Shown piece after piece: positions 27,705 to 37,386 of a stretch of DNA of 64,000 bases. Under the pieces are notes generated by a model. That model searched no databases, was not told the DNA's origin, and saw only the letters and a list, made by a program, of their open reading frames with translations. This stretch comes from Fischerella sp. JS2 (GTDB lineage: Bacteria > Cyanobacteriota > Cyanobacteriia > Cyanobacteriales > Nostocaceae), in NCBI RefSeq assembly GCF_032393985.1, contig NZ_CP135918.1, positions 2,542,001-2,606,000 of the forward strand, given 5' to 3'. Position numbers and translations under genes: made by a program. Numbering within the stretch: the first letter of the stretch is position 1; each line of letters begins with the position of its first letter.

Positions 27705-28394
27705 TTACAGTCGCTGTAATATACTTAAACCATGAGTATCAGTACCACAGGTGTTATAAAGTCCGTATTCAGCAGCTAACTGTTGGACTTGTTGTGATTC
27801 TGTCATACTAGGTTGCCAAGGTTTTGGGTTATTGTAGGCGTAGAAAGTCTCTACACCATTAATACCTAGTTCAGCAGCAGCAGGAATCAATTCTAAGTGT
27901 GATTTTCTATAACGTGCTGGATGAGCAAGTACCGCTAATCCACCTGCTTGGTGAATAGCAGCAATGACGTTAGCTGCTTGATATTCTTCGCCTGTGGTAA
28001 TTCTTCTTTGGATGTATGGCTTAATACTTGGATGTGTAGTATCGAAGGCATAAGCCAAAATATGAACTTCTACACCCAGTAAGTTAGCATTAATTTCTAC
28101 ACCACTCCACAGGTAGGGAATACGTGCACCTGGGTTATTCCATTGCCAATCTTCCAACCACTGTTTTGCTACTTGGTAGCCAGATATACTATGATGATCG
28201 GTAATGGCTAGCCCTTCTAAGCCAATCGCGATCGCCTGTTCCATTAACCCACTAGGCTGCAATTTACCATCTGAGTAGACGGTGTGCATGTGAAAGTTGA
28301 AGCACTTCGGACAACTTTGAGCATTGATGTTTTGAAATACTTCTTCTAATAATTCTCTAGAGGCAAAAGCAGTCCGAACAAAATTGACAGTCAT
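27705..28394 (-). CDS. PHP-domain phosphoesterase
   Basis: 229 residues. The metal-binding blocks of the PHP fold are in order: FHMHTVYSDG, LAITDHHSISGY, GVEINA, LAHPARYR and TDTHG. This is the layout of YciV-type PHP proteins (RNase AM / 3',5'-nucleotide phosphatase). No polymerase domain is attached. Cytoplasmic. Residue 1 is taken as ATG 28394; a tail of about 30 residues precedes the first metal motif and includes a CPKC pair, which could bind a metal. Confidence 0.85.
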   Translation of the reverse strand: MTVNFVRTAFASRELLEEVFQNINAQSCPKCFNFHMHTVYSDGKLQPSGLMEQAIAIGLEGLAITDHHSISGYQVAKQWLEDWQWNNPGARIPYLWSGVEINANLLGVEVHILAYAFDTTHPSIKPYIQRRITTGEEYQAANVIAAIHQAGGLAVLAHPARYRKSHLELIPAAAELGINGVETFYAYNNPKPWQPSMTESQQVQQLAAEYGLYNTCGTDTHGLSILQRL

Positions 28395-28674
28395 AACCCC
28401 CTCTTTTTTTGTTTATGAGTGATAGTTAACACCCCAACACAACTATCTATAGTTTTGAAAATACCAACACTTCTATATAGTGCTAGTAGTCTTTTTTTAA
28501 GCTTGGTTGGTAATATTTTTCAATATGTTAAGACTACGTTAGCAAATTCAAACGCAGTCGGTCATGAGTATTTTCGATTGCCAACCTCAATAAAAGTAAT
28601 AAATGTTGCTAATAAACTCAGTTTTTTCCACAAAGAATAGATATAGAAATAACGATTAAGATACTTATTAAGTC
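28395..28674. other. Gap upstream of the PHP gene
   Basis: AT-rich, no gene or clear structure seen. Confidence 0.5.
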
Positions 28675-28796
28675 ATATCATGTCCACTTGAATACTTATA
28701 TTATTCGTTGAGGTCGGTAATGGGTAATGGGAAAACCAATGACAAAAACTCAATGACTAAGCTTTATATCGTAAGCAATTAGCCGGACTTGATATC
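28675..28796. repeat. MITE-like repeat, family 1, short copy
   Basis: 122 bases. The left end reads ATATCATGTCCACTTGAATA and the right end CAATTAGCCGGACTTGATAT, inverted to each other. The interior has GAGGTCGGTAATGGGTAATGGG. It is the most compact copy in the window and a good reference for the family; no coding capacity. Confidence 0.7.
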
Positions 28797-28938
28797 AATA
28801 AGAAAATGCAACTAATTTAGTAAAAGGCAGAAGGAAAAAATCTAAGAGCAACAAGATTCGCCGATTCGCATTTTACATTTAATTTTGTCCGCCTACTTAA
28901 TAAAAAATAGATTTGCTCAGATGTATTAATTTTGCCAT

Positions 28939-29967
28939 TTACTCTGGCAAACCTAATAATTCGCCTGAACCAGTAATTACTTCACCAATTGTATAGGTTG
29001 CAATATTTTGTGACTCAAAGTGATGCATTACTTGTTGAGCTTGTTGCGGAGGTACAAGTAAGACAAAACCTATGCCCATGTTAAAAGTGTTATACATTGC
29101 TTGAGAACTGACTGAACCAGTTTCAGCCAACCATTGAAATACAGATGGAATAGGCCAACTGTTAAGGTTAATTTTAATTGCTTGTCCTTGTCCTAAGCAT
29201 CTGGGTAAATTTTCTGGTAAACCGCCACCAGTAATATGAGCCATACCGTGAATTTCTAAACCCGCTTGGCGCGCAGCGAGAACAGGTTTGACATAAATAC
29301 GGGTAGGTGTAAGGAAAATTTCTCCTAAAGTTTTGCCCCCAAGGAGTTCCGGGCGCTGAGCCCAAGCCAAGCCGTGGTCAGAGATAATCTTCCTAACTAA
29401 ACTATAGCCATTACTATGAACACCTGCACTAGCGAGTGCGATCGCCACATCTCCTAGTTGTACTTGCGAACCATCAAGTAGTTGGCTTTTTTCTACAACT
29501 CCCACACAGAAACCAGCTAAGTCATATTCACCTGCTTGGTAGAAACCAGGCATTTCTGCTGTTTCTCCTCCTAATAAAGCACAACCAGCTTGTTTACAAC
29601 CAGAAGCTATACCCGCCACGACTTGGGTTAACTGCTCTTTCTCTAACTTACCAGTTGCCAGATAATCCAAAAAAAAGAGTGGTTCTGCACCAGATGTCAA
29701 AACATCATTAACGCACATTGCCACCAAATCAACCCCAACGGTGTCGTGAATGTTGAGAGTCTGAGCGATTTTGAGCTTTGTACCTACACCATCAGTACCA
29801 GAAACTAAAACTGGTTCCTGCAAACCAGTTGGTAATTGAAAGTAGCCACTAAAGCCTCCCAATCCACCCAACACTTCTGGTCTAAAAGTGCTATGAACCA
29901 AATTCCGAATCTGAGTTACAAAAGCTCGACCAGCCTCAACATCAACTCCTGCGTCCTTATAATCCAT
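28939..29967 (-). CDS. purM: Phosphoribosylformylglycinamidine cyclo-ligase (AIR synthetase)
   Basis: Fifth step of purine synthesis: ATP-dependent ring closure to AIR. 342 residues, full length. Seen: [13 protein letters not shown] at the start, [46 protein letters not shown], and [14 protein letters not shown]. Dimeric PurM/ThiL fold with the ATP site in the glycine-rich loop. It stands alone between repeats, with no other pur gene adjacent. Confidence 0.96.
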   Translation of the reverse strand: MDYKDAGVDVEAGRAFVTQIRNLVHSTFRPEVLGGLGGFSGYFQLPTGLQEPVLVSGTDGVGTKLKIAQTLNIHDTVGVDLVAMCVNDVLTSGAEPLFFLDYLATGKLEKEQLTQVVAGIASGCKQAGCALLGGETAEMPGFYQAGEYDLAGFCVGVVEKSQLLDGSQVQLGDVAIALASAGVHSNGYSLVRKIISDHGLAWAQRPELLGGKTLGEIFLTPTRIYVKPVLAARQAGLEIHGMAHITGGGLPENLPRCLGQGQAIKINLNSWPIPSVFQWLAETGSVSSQAMYNTFNMGIGFVLLVPPQQAQQVMHHFESQNIATYTIGEVITGSGELLGLPE

Positions 29968-30063
29968 TACTTACAACACCGTTATCAATGCCCCAACCAC
30001 CTAGATTATCACCTTAGACGCTTTGTGTGGTCATTAGTCATTTGTCATTTGTAATGAGTACTA

Positions 30064-30262
30064 ATATCAAGTTCGGTTAATCACTTAGAATAAAAAACCT
30101 CACAAGAACAGCCCCTTCACCCCTAATCCCCACTCCCTTAGGGGAGTGGGGCCCCCGAGTTCCCCAGAGGGGACCCCCCATCCCCTCTCCTTAGCAAGAA
30201 CAGGGGTGCCGAAGGCGGGGTGAGGTAAAAGGGAATTGTAAGTAATCATGCGAACTTGATAT
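30064..30262. repeat. MITE-like repeat, family 1, copy with C/G-rich core
   Basis: Left end ATATCAAGTTCGGTTAATCA, right end GTAATCATGCGAACTTGATA. The core differs from other family members and contains CCCCTTCACCCCTAATCCCC and its near complement, so only the ends are conserved. Confidence 0.65.
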
Positions 30263-30279
30263 AACTATTAATCGATGAC

Positions 30280-30410
30280 CAATAGACCTCTTGCACAAAT
30301 ATTTTTTACCCCACCCTAACCCTAAGCGAAATTGGGGAGGGAACAAAATCTTCCTACCGTTCACGGGGGGATTGAGGGGGGTTTATTCAACTTTTGCAAG
30401 AGGTCTATTG
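30280..30410. repeat. MITE-like repeat, family 2, intact copy
   Basis: 131 bases with perfect 15-bp terminal inverted repeats, CAATAGACCTCTTGC and GCAAGAGGTCTATTG. There is no reading frame inside. No clear target-site duplication is visible. It is the reference for the decayed copy at 11377 and the end at 27050. Confidence 0.75.
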
Positions 30411-30429
30411 ACGATTGGCTATTAACCTA

Positions 30430-32853
30430 TTAGTAACGGTGCATATGCTCTTCTAACAGCATCTTAGCTCTTGGTTTGTAAATTAGATGAAACAACGACT
30501 CAATGTAACGTAGTAACTCCTCGCGTTGTTCTTTAGAGGTGTAGTTCCAGAAGCTGTAGATTTTTGCTAAAGACAACAGACGATTGGTATGGATTTTCCA
30601 AGTATAGTTGCTATAAACACGCTCTTGGCTGCGCTGGGAAATTTCGCTCCAGTAGTTGGGGTTTTGGTCACACCTAGAAATGAATTTTAAGATGATCTCT
30701 GCCACTTCTGTGTGATCGGTAGGGTTAATGTAGAATCCATTGATCTGATCTTGGATGATTTCTAAAGGTCCACCAAAGCGAGTCGCAAAGGTAGGTATTC
30801 CACTAATCATTGCTTCTAGAATTGTTAAACCAAAGGCTTCAAACAAGGCTGGTTGGACAAAAATTCCTTGATGATCGCCTATCACCCGATAAACTTCACC
30901 AGAGTCATCCTTGGATAAACGCACACCTAACCACCTAATTTTGCCGTGCAAGTTGTAGTGGTCGATGATTTGGTAAAGTTTCTTAATTTCGCTAATTTCT
31001 TCGTGATCGGTAGAATCTTCACTCTTGAGTTTACCTGCGATCAGGATGAGATTGCAGCGTTCTTGTAGTTCCTTACTTTTACCAAAGCATTCTGCTAAAC
31101 CAGTGAGATTTTTAATCCTGTCTAATCGCGCCATAGAAAATATGGGGCGCTTGTTGGGGTCTGCTAACTTACCAAAAACCTGAGTTGCATCTTCAAGGGT
31201 AAACAAGAGGTTTTCCAAGCGTGAGCGATCGCTTAAATTTCGCTTCTCTATCCTAGAGTAAGGAAAATAAACATCCTCATTCACACCAGGGGGAACAATA
31301 TTAAACTTAGGACTAAATAACTCAATGCCGCTCAGCACATGGTATAAATCCGGCATAGTAAAAGATTGATAAGACTCGTACTGACCAACACTATCTTGTG
31401 TACCAACAATTTCTTGGTAAGTGCTGCTGACAATGAAATTTGCCCCATTCATGGCAATCAAATCTGCTGTGAATTGCAAAGAAAAGTGGTATTTATCCTC
31501 TAGGTCTTGCCAATACAGATTACTGAAGAGATACTTAGATTTTTCCAGGGCGTGGGCAATAATGCATTGGGTTACATTCATCCGCCGTGCTAGCAAAAAT
31601 GCTACCAAATTGCCGTCAGAATAATTGCCGACAATTAAATCGGGTTTGCCTTGCAACTGTTGTAGTAACTCTTTTTCAGCGTCAATAGCAAAGGTTTCTA
31701 AGTAAGGCCAAATTTCAAATCGAGAAATCCAATTTTGCGTCAGTTGGGGATTATATTCTCGAAAAGGTACGCGCAAAATCCAAGCATTATCAGTATCGTA
31801 AATTTTCTCTAGCTTCTGATTACAGGTAGTATCCTCACTATTGGGGATCAAACGTGTCAGGACAATCACTTTTGGTTGAATGCTAAGCACATCCAATCCT
31901 GATAGTTTGATGTTGTCTTGGATTTGCTTTTCTAGCCCTTTTACCTGGTCGAGAATATAGACTACCTGTCCACCTGTATCTGGTCTTCCTAGTACCCCTT
32001 CCTGGCCAAACCAACCGTGAGGAGAAACCAAAAGAATACGGAAAATCATCGGTATGCGGGCAATGAAATTTTCTAGTACCTGATGATCTGGTGAATCTAT
32101 CAACTGATCCAGCATTTCCAGAGTTTCCTGTACCCGAGAGGCGGTGTTTCCCCAACCAGGTTCAAAACCAAGATTTTGTAATTCTGTGCAGAAATTTTTG
32201 TAAGCTGTATCAGATGGATACTTCCCTAATAAGGTTAATGCCCGTTTAACACAGTTAGATAAATGCTGTTGCGTTTGGATACGTTCATTAATCAGCAGTT
32301 GAGTATCATTGTAGCGGTGCAGACGCAGAAAATTAAACAAAGCATCTTGCCACTGACGATTGTCATCAAATAGTTTGCTAGATAGGTAGCGGTTGAGAAA
32401 AGCTACACCTTTGCCAATGTTTTTAGAGTCGCGGATTACAGGGGAATAGTCATAGAAGGGTTGAAAATCTATTTTCAGCACCTCACCCTCTTGGGGATGA
32501 TAACGATTAACTAAGTGATCGCGCAAATTTAATAGTTCTTGAATGCTAATTGGTTCTACTGTGAAATCTTCTGATAACCGATAAGCTTGTTGAGTAGCAA
32601 TTTGAGGACGGATGACTAAATAAACACTTTCGGTATCGAAAATAATTTCTTGAGTAAAATAAACCAACTTACTCAAATTAGAACTGTGGTAAAGATGGTC
32701 AAAATTTTCCTGTTTTTGGCAGTAATCATGAAATGAATTCAAAATTTCATTGCGTAGCAAATACTTTTTTTCTAACTGACGCAATAAACTTACAAACTGC
32801 CGTAAATTATTTTTCTCATCACCTTGCAAAATCTCTTGAATTAAATCAAACAT
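30430..32853 (-). CDS. susB: Sucrose synthase SusB
   Basis: 807 residues, closely related to SusA at 18711-21131 along the whole length. The same signatures are seen: GRPDTGGQVVYILDQ, KSKYLFSNLYWQDL, MARLDRIKNLTGL, FEAFGLTILEAMISG. N-terminal MFDLIQEILQGDEKN and C-terminal MLLEEHMHRY differ from SusA. The 807-residue length and divergence pattern fit the second Anabaena isozyme, SusB. AGGAGG stands just before the ATG. Two isozymes with opposite orientation suggest old duplication and separate regulation rather than a recent tandem copy. Confidence 0.94.
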   Translation of the reverse strand: MFDLIQEILQGDEKNNLRQFVSLLRQLEKKYLLRNEILNSFHDYCQKQENFDHLYHSSNLSKLVYFTQEIIFDTESVYLVIRPQIATQQAYRLSEDFTVEPISIQELLNLRDHLVNRYHPQEGEVLKIDFQPFYDYSPVIRDSKNIGKGVAFLNRYLSSKLFDDNRQWQDALFNFLRLHRYNDTQLLINERIQTQQHLSNCVKRALTLLGKYPSDTAYKNFCTELQNLGFEPGWGNTASRVQETLEMLDQLIDSPDHQVLENFIARIPMIFRILLVSPHGWFGQEGVLGRPDTGGQVVYILDQVKGLEKQIQDNIKLSGLDVLSIQPKVIVLTRLIPNSEDTTCNQKLEKIYDTDNAWILRVPFREYNPQLTQNWISRFEIWPYLETFAIDAEKELLQQLQGKPDLIVGNYSDGNLVAFLLARRMNVTQCIIAHALEKSKYLFSNLYWQDLEDKYHFSLQFTADLIAMNGANFIVSSTYQEIVGTQDSVGQYESYQSFTMPDLYHVLSGIELFSPKFNIVPPGVNEDVYFPYSRIEKRNLSDRSRLENLLFTLEDATQVFGKLADPNKRPIFSMARLDRIKNLTGLAECFGKSKELQERCNLILIAGKLKSEDSTDHEEISEIKKLYQIIDHYNLHGKIRWLGVRLSKDDSGEVYRVIGDHQGIFVQPALFEAFGLTILEAMISGIPTFATRFGGPLEIIQDQINGFYINPTDHTEVAEIILKFISRCDQNPNYWSEISQRSQERVYSNYTWKIHTNRLLSLAKIYSFWNYTSKEQREELLRYIESLFHLIYKPRAKMLLEEHMHRY

Positions 32854-33566
32854 TTACAAACCTCCTCTATACCTTGTCTAGAAGTTGATGAGTTTGGGAA
32901 CAACAAAAACTGGAGGTTAATAATGGAATATATTCCATCAGAGTTAACCCCAATCTTCATTACCTCTAAAATTGTTTGTGTTCTACCCTGTGAGTATATA
33001 TGCGTCTATTGTGTAGACTGTGGTACGCAGCTAAGCTGCCACATCAAATTGTTTACAGCAAAAACCAACCTTTAATGGTTAAAAAGGCGAAGCTTTTCCT
33101 TTGACTCTTGGCAGGAATTGTATGTATCCCAAGTTAATTTCCTGCCTAAAATACATCTCAACAGTAAGTTATTTTTTACTTCCTGTTTAGAAAATTGTCA
33201 TTAAGTCGCCCAGGTTTTTAGCTGTAAATAGTTAATTAAGAAAAGAATGTTAAATGCACTCAAGCAATTCTGTTTGTAGTAATAATTTTTACTTTTTAGA
33301 GGTTTTTTAGGCTTTTTGAGCCAATTACTACAAACTTTCTTTAATTTTTACCAACTTATTTAAGCTGATAAGGAATTTTCAAACAATTAATCTTTGTAAC
33401 CGAAATTTGTGACAATATTTTATTTGTCAACAAAATGTAACAGTAACATTCGTTAGTCAAGGGTTAATTGTTGGTTGTTGTTAGTTGGTGGTCATTTGTC
33501 ATTTGTTATTAGTTTTTCTCCCTTGTCTCCCTTGTCTCCTCACACTCCTCACACTCCCCATTGTGA
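32854..33566. other. Upstream region of susB
   Basis: No gene. Small inverted repeats are present: TGGAATATATTCCA near 32929 and an 8-bp stem GGCAGGAA/TTCCTGCC (33110-33146). Either could belong to a susB leader or operator. TCATTTGTCATTTG-type spacer repeats lie at 33450-33560 beside the tpsB stop. Confidence 0.5.
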
Positions 33567-35567
33567 TCAAAAGGGATTGGCAATAATGGAAAAGTACAAA
33601 CCGTTTTCCTGCCATGAATCCTTTTCCTCGGAACCAATTGAGATTAAAGGAATGCCCCAATCAAGGCGAGCGGTAAGATTATCTTGAAGTTGTAAGCGTA
33701 GACCTAATCCTACAGATAGCAGGGTATTGCTATCGAGTTCAACTTGAAAGTCGGATCTGCCAGAATCATTCCAACCATTGCCAAAATCCACAAAAGGAGC
33801 TATCTGCAAAAAGTTGTTGCGTCCTGAGAAGCGAACGACGGGTACTCGCACTTCCGCAGATAGAAAAATGCCGTTGTCTGTTAATAAAGCATCTTGACGA
33901 TAGCCCCGGACGGAATCTAGACCCCCAATACCAATTTGTTCAAAGGGAACGAGTGGTCTATCTGCTAGTTGTAGATCACCTCGTAGCAGCAACAAAGTGT
34001 CGCGTGCTAATAAGCGTACCCACTGGGCTTGTCCTCTCCAAGAGACAAAACGAGTATCAGGGAAGGTTTCGTTGATAGTGGCATCAAAAAGATCAAGTCC
34101 GACACTGAATTGAGAACGCATGGCAAATACTTGCTGACTATCACGAGAAACCCACTCTTGAAAAAAGCGTACAGCTGTTACCCGCGTTTTTCCTTCTGTG
34201 TCTGTACCTGTCCCAGGAAAAGGAATTTCCCCATCTAAAAAGGTAGCTTTGCTACGACGATGGCTTGCTGTTATACCTAAGGCAAATTCTTGAGTCGGTT
34301 TTTGTAGTAGAGGCTGACGCAGCGTTAGTTCGTAGTAACTGGAGTTGGACTGAATATCTAAGACATCAAAGGGTCTTTCTACAACAGTGTTGTCAGAAAA
34401 ACCGTAGCTAAGCGACAAAGTACCATTGCGGGGATTGAGGGGCAAAGTATAATTTATATCAAAGGCATTACTACCATCCGTATTGGCGTAAACGGCGCTA
34501 ATGCTATCACCCCATCCAGACAGATTAGCTTCGTTTACTTGTATTTGCCGACGAAAACTGCCGACAGCAGGCGATCGCCCATTGTCCAAAATCAACTGTA
34601 CGTTAAAACTATCGGCTTCCTTGACTTGTACTTCTAGTAAACTTTGTCCAGGGCGAGTTCCGGCTGATAGTTCTGCTGATAAGTTTGCAATTAAAGGATT
34701 GAGTTGCAATAATTGCAATGCTTCTAACAAGCGATCGCGGTTCAAGGGTGGTTTTGTGGCAATGGCAAGGCGACTTTGCAAATATTTAGGGTTAAGTCTG
34801 TGGGTACCTATTACTTTTATATCTTCTAGTCCCCCCTCAACTACCCTAATTTCCACTACACCATTCTGCAATTTTTGTGGTGGGATATAAGCTCCAGATG
34901 TAATGTAACCTTGATCTACATAAAATTGAGTAATTTTTGAACGAAGCTGAAATAGTTCTGCAAAGGTAATTGGACGATTAGCAAAAGGTTCAGTAATTTT
35001 GTCAAAGTCCTCAGGGCTAAAAACAGAACTGCCCGTGACTTTAAATTTTTTCACAATGATAGTTTGAGGAACTTCACCGCTTGGGGTTGGTTTTGGAGTT
35101 GGAGTTGTTGTATCCCGGGGTTGCAGTAATTCTTCTGGAGGCGGTAGAGGTTGTGGTGGTGACTGTTCTGGTAAGGGCTGAGTTGAGGGTGGTTTACCAG
35201 GTTCAGGTCTAATGTTTGGAACTTGAGCAGTTTTGTAAGCTGGTATTTGCGTTGTTTTATCTCGCTGCGCGAGGAAGGCAGAGGGCAGGAGGCATCTATG
35301 TTGAGTTGTCGGTTGAGCAGCCCTATTGCCGTCCGAGCTTTTGGGTTTAAGACCCCCGCTAAAACGAAGTTTAGCGGATACGAATTGCTGGTGGGTATGA
35401 ATCCCCCAGGAACATCGCTGCTTGTGCCCTCTGCCTCCAGCATAGCTGCCTTCTTCATTTACTTGCGCTTTCAACGGCTTGATTGTTGTTGCACTAAAAA
35501 TTACTACTATGCTCAACCAACACCAGTATTTATACATGTTTGATTGAAATTGAATTTTACTGGGCAT
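33567..35567 (-). CDS. TpsB/ShlB-type outer-membrane transporter with a 67-residue repeat insertion
   Basis: Two-partner secretion or Omp85-like transporter. From ATG 35567: a signal peptide (core WCWLSIVVIFSATT, cut near LKAQ), then 67 residues encoded by a 201-bp dispersed repeat (35258-35458), then a P/Q-rich linker (PGKPPSTQPLPEQSPPQP). A POTRA domain follows (FKVTGSSVFSPEDF to RVVEGGLEDIKV), then a 16-strand-type barrel ending in Phe (FSIIANPF). A TTG at 35624 and an ATG at 35537 are alternative starts. The insertion keeps frame and falls in the flexible region after the signal peptide, so the protein may still work. No TpsA substrate is adjacent. In Nostocales such proteins export adhesins or heterocyst-envelope-related cargo; which applies is unknown. 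Confidence 0.85.
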   Translation of the reverse strand: MPSKIQFQSNMYKYWCWLSIVVIFSATTIKPLKAQVNEEGSYAGGRGHKQRCSWGIHTHQQFVSAKLRFSGGLKPKSSDGNRAAQPTTQHRCLLPSAFLAQRDKTTQIPAYKTAQVPNIRPEPGKPPSTQPLPEQSPPQPLPPPEELLQPRDTTTPTPKPTPSGEVPQTIIVKKFKVTGSSVFSPEDFDKITEPFANRPITFAELFQLRSKITQFYVDQGYITSGAYIPPQKLQNGVVEIRVVEGGLEDIKVIGTHRLNPKYLQSRLAIATKPPLNRDRLLEALQLLQLNPLIANLSAELSAGTRPGQSLLEVQVKEADSFNVQLILDNGRSPAVGSFRRQIQVNEANLSGWGDSISAVYANTDGSNAFDINYTLPLNPRNGTLSLSYGFSDNTVVERPFDVLDIQSNSSYYELTLRQPLLQKPTQEFALGITASHRRSKATFLDGEIPFPGTGTDTEGKTRVTAVRFFQEWVSRDSQQVFAMRSQFSVGLDLFDATINETFPDTRFVSWRGQAQWVRLLARDTLLLLRGDLQLADRPLVPFEQIGIGGLDSVRGYRQDALLTDNGIFLSAEVRVPVVRFSGRNNFLQIAPFVDFGNGWNDSGRSDFQVELDSNTLLSVGLGLRLQLQDNLTARLDWGIPLISIGSEEKDSWQENGLYFSIIANPF
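35258..35458 (-). repeat. 201-bp dispersed repeat inserted in frame in tpsB (family 4)
   Basis: Nearly identical to 11590-11798. This copy lacks one 7-base purine unit present there, which makes its length 201, a multiple of three, without stop codons in the tpsB frame. The encoded stretch begins EEGSYAGGRGHKQRCSWG and ends FLAQRDK. An inner hairpin (CGCTAAA/TTTAGCG) and a palindromic end (CTCGCTGCGCGAG) are present. Confidence 0.8.
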
Positions 35568-35624
35568 GGTAAAAGCTATGTAACACGCATAAGTAGAGGT
35601 AATTAAACGTAGATGCTTGGACAA

Positions 35625-36260
35625 CTATAAAAAAATTAATTTTTTACTAGCTGTTATTCCCTATATATCAATAATTCATCTTTACTAAGAATAATAAGAA
35701 AAAATTAACAAAATTAGTCTAGTTTTTAATCAAACTTTTTTGTAATACTTTTGATTTGATATTAGTTTGTTTTGAAATTGATTATTATTATCTAAGTTTG
35801 AGTATTCAAAAAATTAAAATTAACGAAGCCATATTCAAATCTAAATTTTCACAATGAAAAATTAAGTTGTTTATCACCATTTTATAGTTAAATCATATAC
35901 TATTTTGTATTAAGTAAATACTTAATAATTAACATTATTATTTATACAATAACTTGTTAGTTTCAAAGCTTAAACTAAAAGGACTATAGTTGCAAGTACT
36001 TATCGCTTAAATAATATTAAAAAACTTACTTAAAGAATTAATGTATTAATTATAACTTAATTAATAAAAAATATACTATTAATAATTCTCTCAAAAATAA
36101 AGTTTATGTGTATAAATAATTATATGTATGTAACTTGAATTTTGCCACAATTTAGCCTGTGATGAAGCATGTGGGCCAGTCTAGTTGCGAATGGTTCATT
36201 GTTCTAGTTTGAGAATGTTTATCAAACTCACATTAATATAATTTAATAAGCAAAAACAAT
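35625..36260. other. Very AT-rich gap
   Basis: Over 600 bases with long A/T runs and no gene. Composition is clearly more AT-rich than elsewhere in the window. It lies upstream of tpsB and could hold its promoter. Confidence 0.55.
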
Positions 36261-36303
36261 GATCGCCTGATTTTGCTACAACAGAACAGACAGGCGATCA
36301 CTG
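36260..36303 (-). terminator. Stem-loop after the REC-HTH gene
   Basis: GATCGCCTG (36262) pairs with CAGGCGATC (36292). On the minus strand the stem is followed by ATTGTTTTTGC. It lies about 50 bases downstream of the stop codon at 36351 and fits its terminator. Confidence 0.5.
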
Positions 36304-36350
36304 ATAAAAAACTAATTTTTGATAGCTATGTACTAAATATTCAAGGTTTT

Positions 36351-37037
36351 TTAGTCTATTAAACCTGCTTCTCTTGCACGAATCTGAGTTATTATTCTGA
36401 TATTTTTACCTTGGTTTTTTAATTCCTGACAGTCAATGCCTAAAGCTTCTTGAAGTTTATCCCAGTAGTGACGCACCATGCGTTCTGAAACACAGATATT
36501 TTCAGCAATAGCTTTATCTTGTAACCCTTCTTGAAAAGCTAGATTTAAAAGTGTTAAACACTCTGGTTTGATTTCTAATTCCGAATAGATAGATTGGATA
36601 TCTTTAATATGAGTTAATCCTTGCAATGCCCAACTAACTCTAATGAGCATTTCTTTACTGGAGAGACTTTTATCAGCAACTGTAAAGCCTCCTTTGTGTG
36701 TATCGATTGCAGATTTTATCCGCACTAATTTTTTCACATGTTCACTTTGAATTACAATATTAAGCTTAGGATATTTATCGAGTAATTCACTGAGTAATTG
36801 TATACCTGTACAAATTCGTGCTGTTGCTCCCTGTTTTTCTGGCAAAAAAATATCCATTATTACTAGGTCAGGTTCTAGCAATGAAATTTGATTTAAAACA
36901 TTTTCGGCAGTGTTAGCAGTAATTATTTTTGCATGTGGGTATTGGGAGTATAGTAACCTAAGTACTCCACTCAGGCATATTTCATGACCATCAATCAAAA
37001 ATATTTTCAATGTAGCGTGCGGTAAATCTTTGTTCAT
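36351..37037 (-). CDS. Response regulator, REC plus LuxR/NarL-type HTH
   Basis: 228 residues. Receiver domain (about 10-130): IDGHEICLSGVLRLL with a single acidic residue in the usual DD position, phospho-Asp in VIMDIFLPE, and Lys in VADKSLSS. C-terminal HTH (about 160-200): NLAFQEGLQDKAIAENICVSERMV. The acidic pair is reduced to D-G and the switch Thr is Ser (IQSEH), so phosphorylation behaviour may be altered. No histidine kinase is nearby. Target genes unknown. Confidence 0.8.
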   Translation of the reverse strand: MNKDLPHATLKIFLIDGHEICLSGVLRLLYSQYPHAKIITANTAENVLNQISLLEPDLVIMDIFLPEKQGATARICTGIQLLSELLDKYPKLNIVIQSEHVKKLVRIKSAIDTHKGGFTVADKSLSSKEMLIRVSWALQGLTHIKDIQSIYSELEIKPECLTLLNLAFQEGLQDKAIAENICVSERMVRHYWDKLQEALGIDCQELKNQGKNIRIITQIRAREAGLID

Positions 37038-37386
37038 GCTGTATTACTCACATTTCAATACTTTTCGGAATTAAATTCATTTCTGCTACATCACCGCAGA
37101 AATTATGAAATCAGTAATCACAGGAGTAGAAACAAGCAGAAAGTTTGCTCATTCTCATAAATCGAAAACCCAAAACAGCAAACACTAAGCCAAGATTTTG
37201 ATCAACAGGATGAACGTAGACTTTCAAAACACGTCTACTTGCTGCCTCCGTAGTAATACTTCTCAAATCAATGAGTATATTACGGCGTTTGTTACAAACT
37301 GTAACATTTATATCTATAAAGAATATTCAGTATATTTAATTAATAACCGAAAAATATGAAAGCGATCGCACCTCCTAGTAAAAAAA
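37038..37386. other. Gap with a long regulator leader
   Basis: No gene or strong structure seen. It holds the upstream region of the REC-HTH gene and the downstream end of the next minus-strand gene. Confidence 0.5.

Noticed and set aside
21131-33560. GTCATTGGTCATT-type repeats as a possible CRISPR array
   Set aside because: The units are direct, short and degenerate with no unique spacers, so they are spacer tandem repeats.
35051-35458. Minus-strand 135-codon frame starting MKKAAMLEAEG
   Set aside because: An alternative frame of the dispersed repeat that runs on into tpsB; the tpsB frame carries the signal peptide and POTRA domain.
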